This document shows, piece by piece, positions 13,296-14,362 of a stretch of 14,362 nucleotides of DNA (its first letter is position 1; each line of letters starts with the position of its first letter). The stretch is from assembly GCA_036377055.1 (NCBI GenBank), contig DASUZD010000295.1:1-14362 (forward strand), given 5' to 3'. This stretch comes from DASUZD01 sp036377055. GTDB lineage: Bacteria; Actinomycetota; Thermoleophilia; Gaiellales; Gaiellaceae. The notes under the pieces were generated by a model. That model ran no database searches and was not told the DNA's origin. It was given only the letters and a program-made list of their open reading frames with translations. A program made the translations under genes and the position numbers.

Positions 13296-13324
13296 AAGGT
13301 AGTCAACGTGCGCCGCTTCTACAA
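13296..13324 (-). promoter_or_regulatory. Promoter of the secreted hydrolase gene (-35 TTGTAG, -10 TACCTT)
   Basis: On the minus strand TTGTAG (13324-13319), a 17-base spacer and TACCTT (13301-13296) are followed by 6 bases and GTG at 13289. The -35 element lies on top of the murI -10 box of the opposite strand, so the two promoters cannot be occupied at the same time. Confidence 0.55.
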
Positions 13325-13325
13325 T
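13320..13325 (+). promoter_or_regulatory. -10 box TACAAT of murI, leaderless arrangement
   Basis: TACAAT is followed by exactly 6 bases (cgcgcg) and the ATG at 13332, so transcription should start at the A of the start codon. No ribosome-binding site is present. It overlaps the -35 of the divergent hydrolase promoter. Confidence 0.6.
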
Positions 13326-13331
13326 CGCGCG

Positions 13332-14153
13332 ATGGATTCGCGACCGGTGGGCGTGTTCGACTCGGGCGTCGGCGGGCTGACCGTCCTGCACGAGTGCCTG
13401 GTGACGATGCCCCACGAGGACTTCGTCTACCTCGGCGACCACGCGCGACTGCCCTACGGGCCGCGCCCGCTGGACGAAGTGAGCCGCTTCGCGCGGGAGA
13501 TCGCCGCGTACCTCGAGCGCCAGGGCGTGAAGCTGCTGCTCGTCGCCTGTAACACGGCCACCTCCGCGGCGCTACCGCAGCTGCAGGAGGAGCTCGCCGT
13601 GCCGGTCGTCGGCGTGATCACCCCTGAGGCGCACGCCGCGGTGCAGGCGACGCGCAATCGCCGGATCGGCCTGATGGCGACCGAGGCCACCGTCCAGGCG
13701 GGCCGCTACGCGCAGCTCGTGCGAGCGCTCGACGCTGGAGCCGAGCTCGTCCCGGTGGCCTGCCCGCGGCTCGTCCCGCTGATCGAGAGCGACGAGCCCT
13801 TCGGCGCGGAGACGACCGAGGCCGTGCGCGAGTACGCGGCGCCGTTGAAGGCGGCCGACGTGGACACGGTCATCCTCGGCTGCACGCACTACCCGCTGAT
13901 CCGGCCGGTCTTCCAGCGCGTCTTCGGCCGCGGCGTCACGCTCGTCTTCTCGGCCGAGGAGACCGCGCGCGAGGTGGCCGAGACGCTTGCGCGCAAGGGC
14001 ATCGAGAACGGCGAGGGCCGTGAGGGCTCGTACCGGTTCCTGACCACGGGCGAGCCGGCGCTCTTCCGCGGCCTCGGCGAGCGCTTCCTGCAACTGCCGC
14101 TCGGCGAGGTCGAGCACGTCGCGGTCGCCGATCTCGAGGCGGCTCCGGCTTGA
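13332..14153 (+). CDS. murI: Glutamate racemase
   Basis: The protein has 273 residues from ATG. It interconverts L- and D-glutamate in the cytoplasm, supplying D-Glu for peptidoglycan. The family hallmarks are all present: GVFDSGVGGLTVL with the conserved aspartate D10; FVYLGDHARLPYGPRP (usually GDTARxPYG, so His replaces the common Thr); VACNTATSAALP with catalytic C73; and VILGCTHYPLIRPVF with the second catalytic C184 and adjacent H186. GVITPEAHAAVQ and IGLMATEATVQAGRY are typical of the cofactor-independent fold. The length is normal. The frame extends open far upstream, but that is antisense shadow of the hydrolase; the start is set by FDSGVGG position and the TACAAT box. It overlaps rph by TTGA, a murI-rph pairing common in actinobacteria. 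Confidence 0.95.
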   Translation: MDSRPVGVFDSGVGGLTVLHECLVTMPHEDFVYLGDHARLPYGPRPLDEVSRFAREIAAYLERQGVKLLLVACNTATSAALPQLQEELAVPVVGVITPEAHAAVQATRNRRIGLMATEATVQAGRYAQLVRALDAGAELVPVACPRLVPLIESDEPFGAETTEAVREYAAPLKAADVDTVILGCTHYPLIRPVFQRVFGRGVTLVFSAEETAREVAETLARKGIENGEGREGSYRFLTTGEPALFRGLGERFLQLPLGEVEHVAVADLEAAPA

Positions 14154-14305
14154 GCCGGCACGACGGCCGCCGGGCCGACGAGCTGCGCCCGCTCGAGCTC
14201 GTGGTCGACTACCTCGAGCAGCCGCACGGCGCCGTCCTCTACTCGCAGGGCAAGACGAAGGTGCTGTGCACGGCGTCGGTGGAGGACAGCGTGCCGCGCT
14301 GGATG
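14150..14305 (+). CDS. rph: Ribonuclease PH, N-terminal part only
   Basis: TTG at 14150 overlaps the murI stop (TTGA). The first 52 residues fit RNase PH, the phosphorolytic 3'-5' exonuclease that trims tRNA 3' ends: SRHDGRRADELRPLELVVDYLEQ, then GAVLYSQGKTKVLCTASVEDSVPRWM. The family should continue with a GWVTAEY-type strand, but from about base 14303 the plus-strand frame reads ANRGDPRVGEIEHGVEVLA, which does not resemble RNase PH in this or the other two plus frames. The homology therefore stops well before the window edge; see the opposite-strand fragment that follows. Confidence 0.85.
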
Positions 14306-14362
14306 GCGAATCGCGGTGATCCCCGAGTCGGCGAGATCGAGCATGGCGTCGAGGTCCTCGCG
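14303..14362 (-). pseudogene. rph: Probable RNase PH C-terminal fragment in inverted orientation
   Basis: Read from the right edge on the minus strand, the last bases translate as REDLDAMLDLADSGITAIRH. This fits the final helix of RNase PH, which in E. coli reads HEELLTLLALARGGIESI from memory. It lies directly after the point where the plus-strand rph frame loses homology (about 14303-14306). An N-terminus and a C-terminus of the same gene facing each other suggests either a fold-back chimera at a contig end or a real inversion/deletion. The match covers only ~18 residues, so it is suggestive rather than proven. Confidence 0.5.

Noticed and set aside
12486..13331. A 5' extension of murI reading through the hydrolase gene
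   Set aside because: The added 282 residues are charged shadow sequence; the family starts at GVFDSGVGG, and a TACAAT box sits 6 bases before ATG 13332.
13290..13442. Upstream extension of the secreted hydrolase start
   Set aside because: It would bury the signal peptide behind 51 residues and overlap murI; GTG 13289 has a well-placed promoter.

Overview
The window is very GC-rich DNA, densely packed with genes, and it reads as an actinobacterium-like genome. The gene style suggests a soil lineage of the Thermoleophilia type (Gaiellales/Solirubrobacterales). That placement is inference from gene style, 4-base gene overlaps, GTG/TTG starts and promoters lying directly in front of start codons; there is no rRNA or other taxonomic marker here. 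The sequence starts inside one gene and ends inside another, so it is probably a contig or part of one.

Layout, left to right. (1) 2-415 (+): the C-terminal part of homogentisate 1,2-dioxygenase. (2) 426-1180 (-): a two-gene unit of an Xre-type HTH regulator and a 60-residue two-helix membrane protein, driven by a TATAAT box just before the start codon. (3) 1233-1631 (-): a small secreted coiled-coil protein, divergent from the next operon across a palindromic, apparently bidirectional promoter. (4) 1670-4499 (+): alkA-type DNA glycosylase, then a GNAT acetyltransferase with an unknown C-terminal domain, then a secreted HExxH putative metallopeptidase, each overlapping the next by 4 bases. 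(5) 4528-6583 (+): GST/glutaredoxin-like protein, alpha/beta hydrolase and tandem rhodanese, again with 4-base overlaps. (6) 6572-6933: two imperfect tandem copies of a 181-bp palindrome-rich repeat, filling the space between convergent genes. (7) 6937-9505 (-): a membrane protein gene apparently broken by a one-base frameshift, a GMP-synthase-like glutamine amidotransferase and a DUF72 protein, each with its own promoter. (8) 9556-13289 (-): a secreted CocE-like hydrolase, an orphan branched-chain-amino-acid-type binding protein and a secreted protein of unknown function. (9) 13332-14362 (+): glutamate racemase murI, then the start of rph (RNase PH). The rph reading breaks at about 14305, and the last ~57 bases appear to encode the rph C-terminus on the opposite strand.

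The window mixes housekeeping functions (murI, rph, alkA, aromatic catabolism) with lineage-specific secreted proteins. The least explained items are the structured 181-bp tandem repeat, the inverted rph end (possibly an assembly fold-back), the HTH/small-membrane-protein pair and the GNAT C-terminal domain. A cross-cutting observation is that at least eight genes have a TANNNT -10 box 6-9 bases before the start codon, implying widespread leaderless or near-leaderless mRNAs. I see no CRISPR array, tRNA, rRNA, insertion sequence or phage gene.
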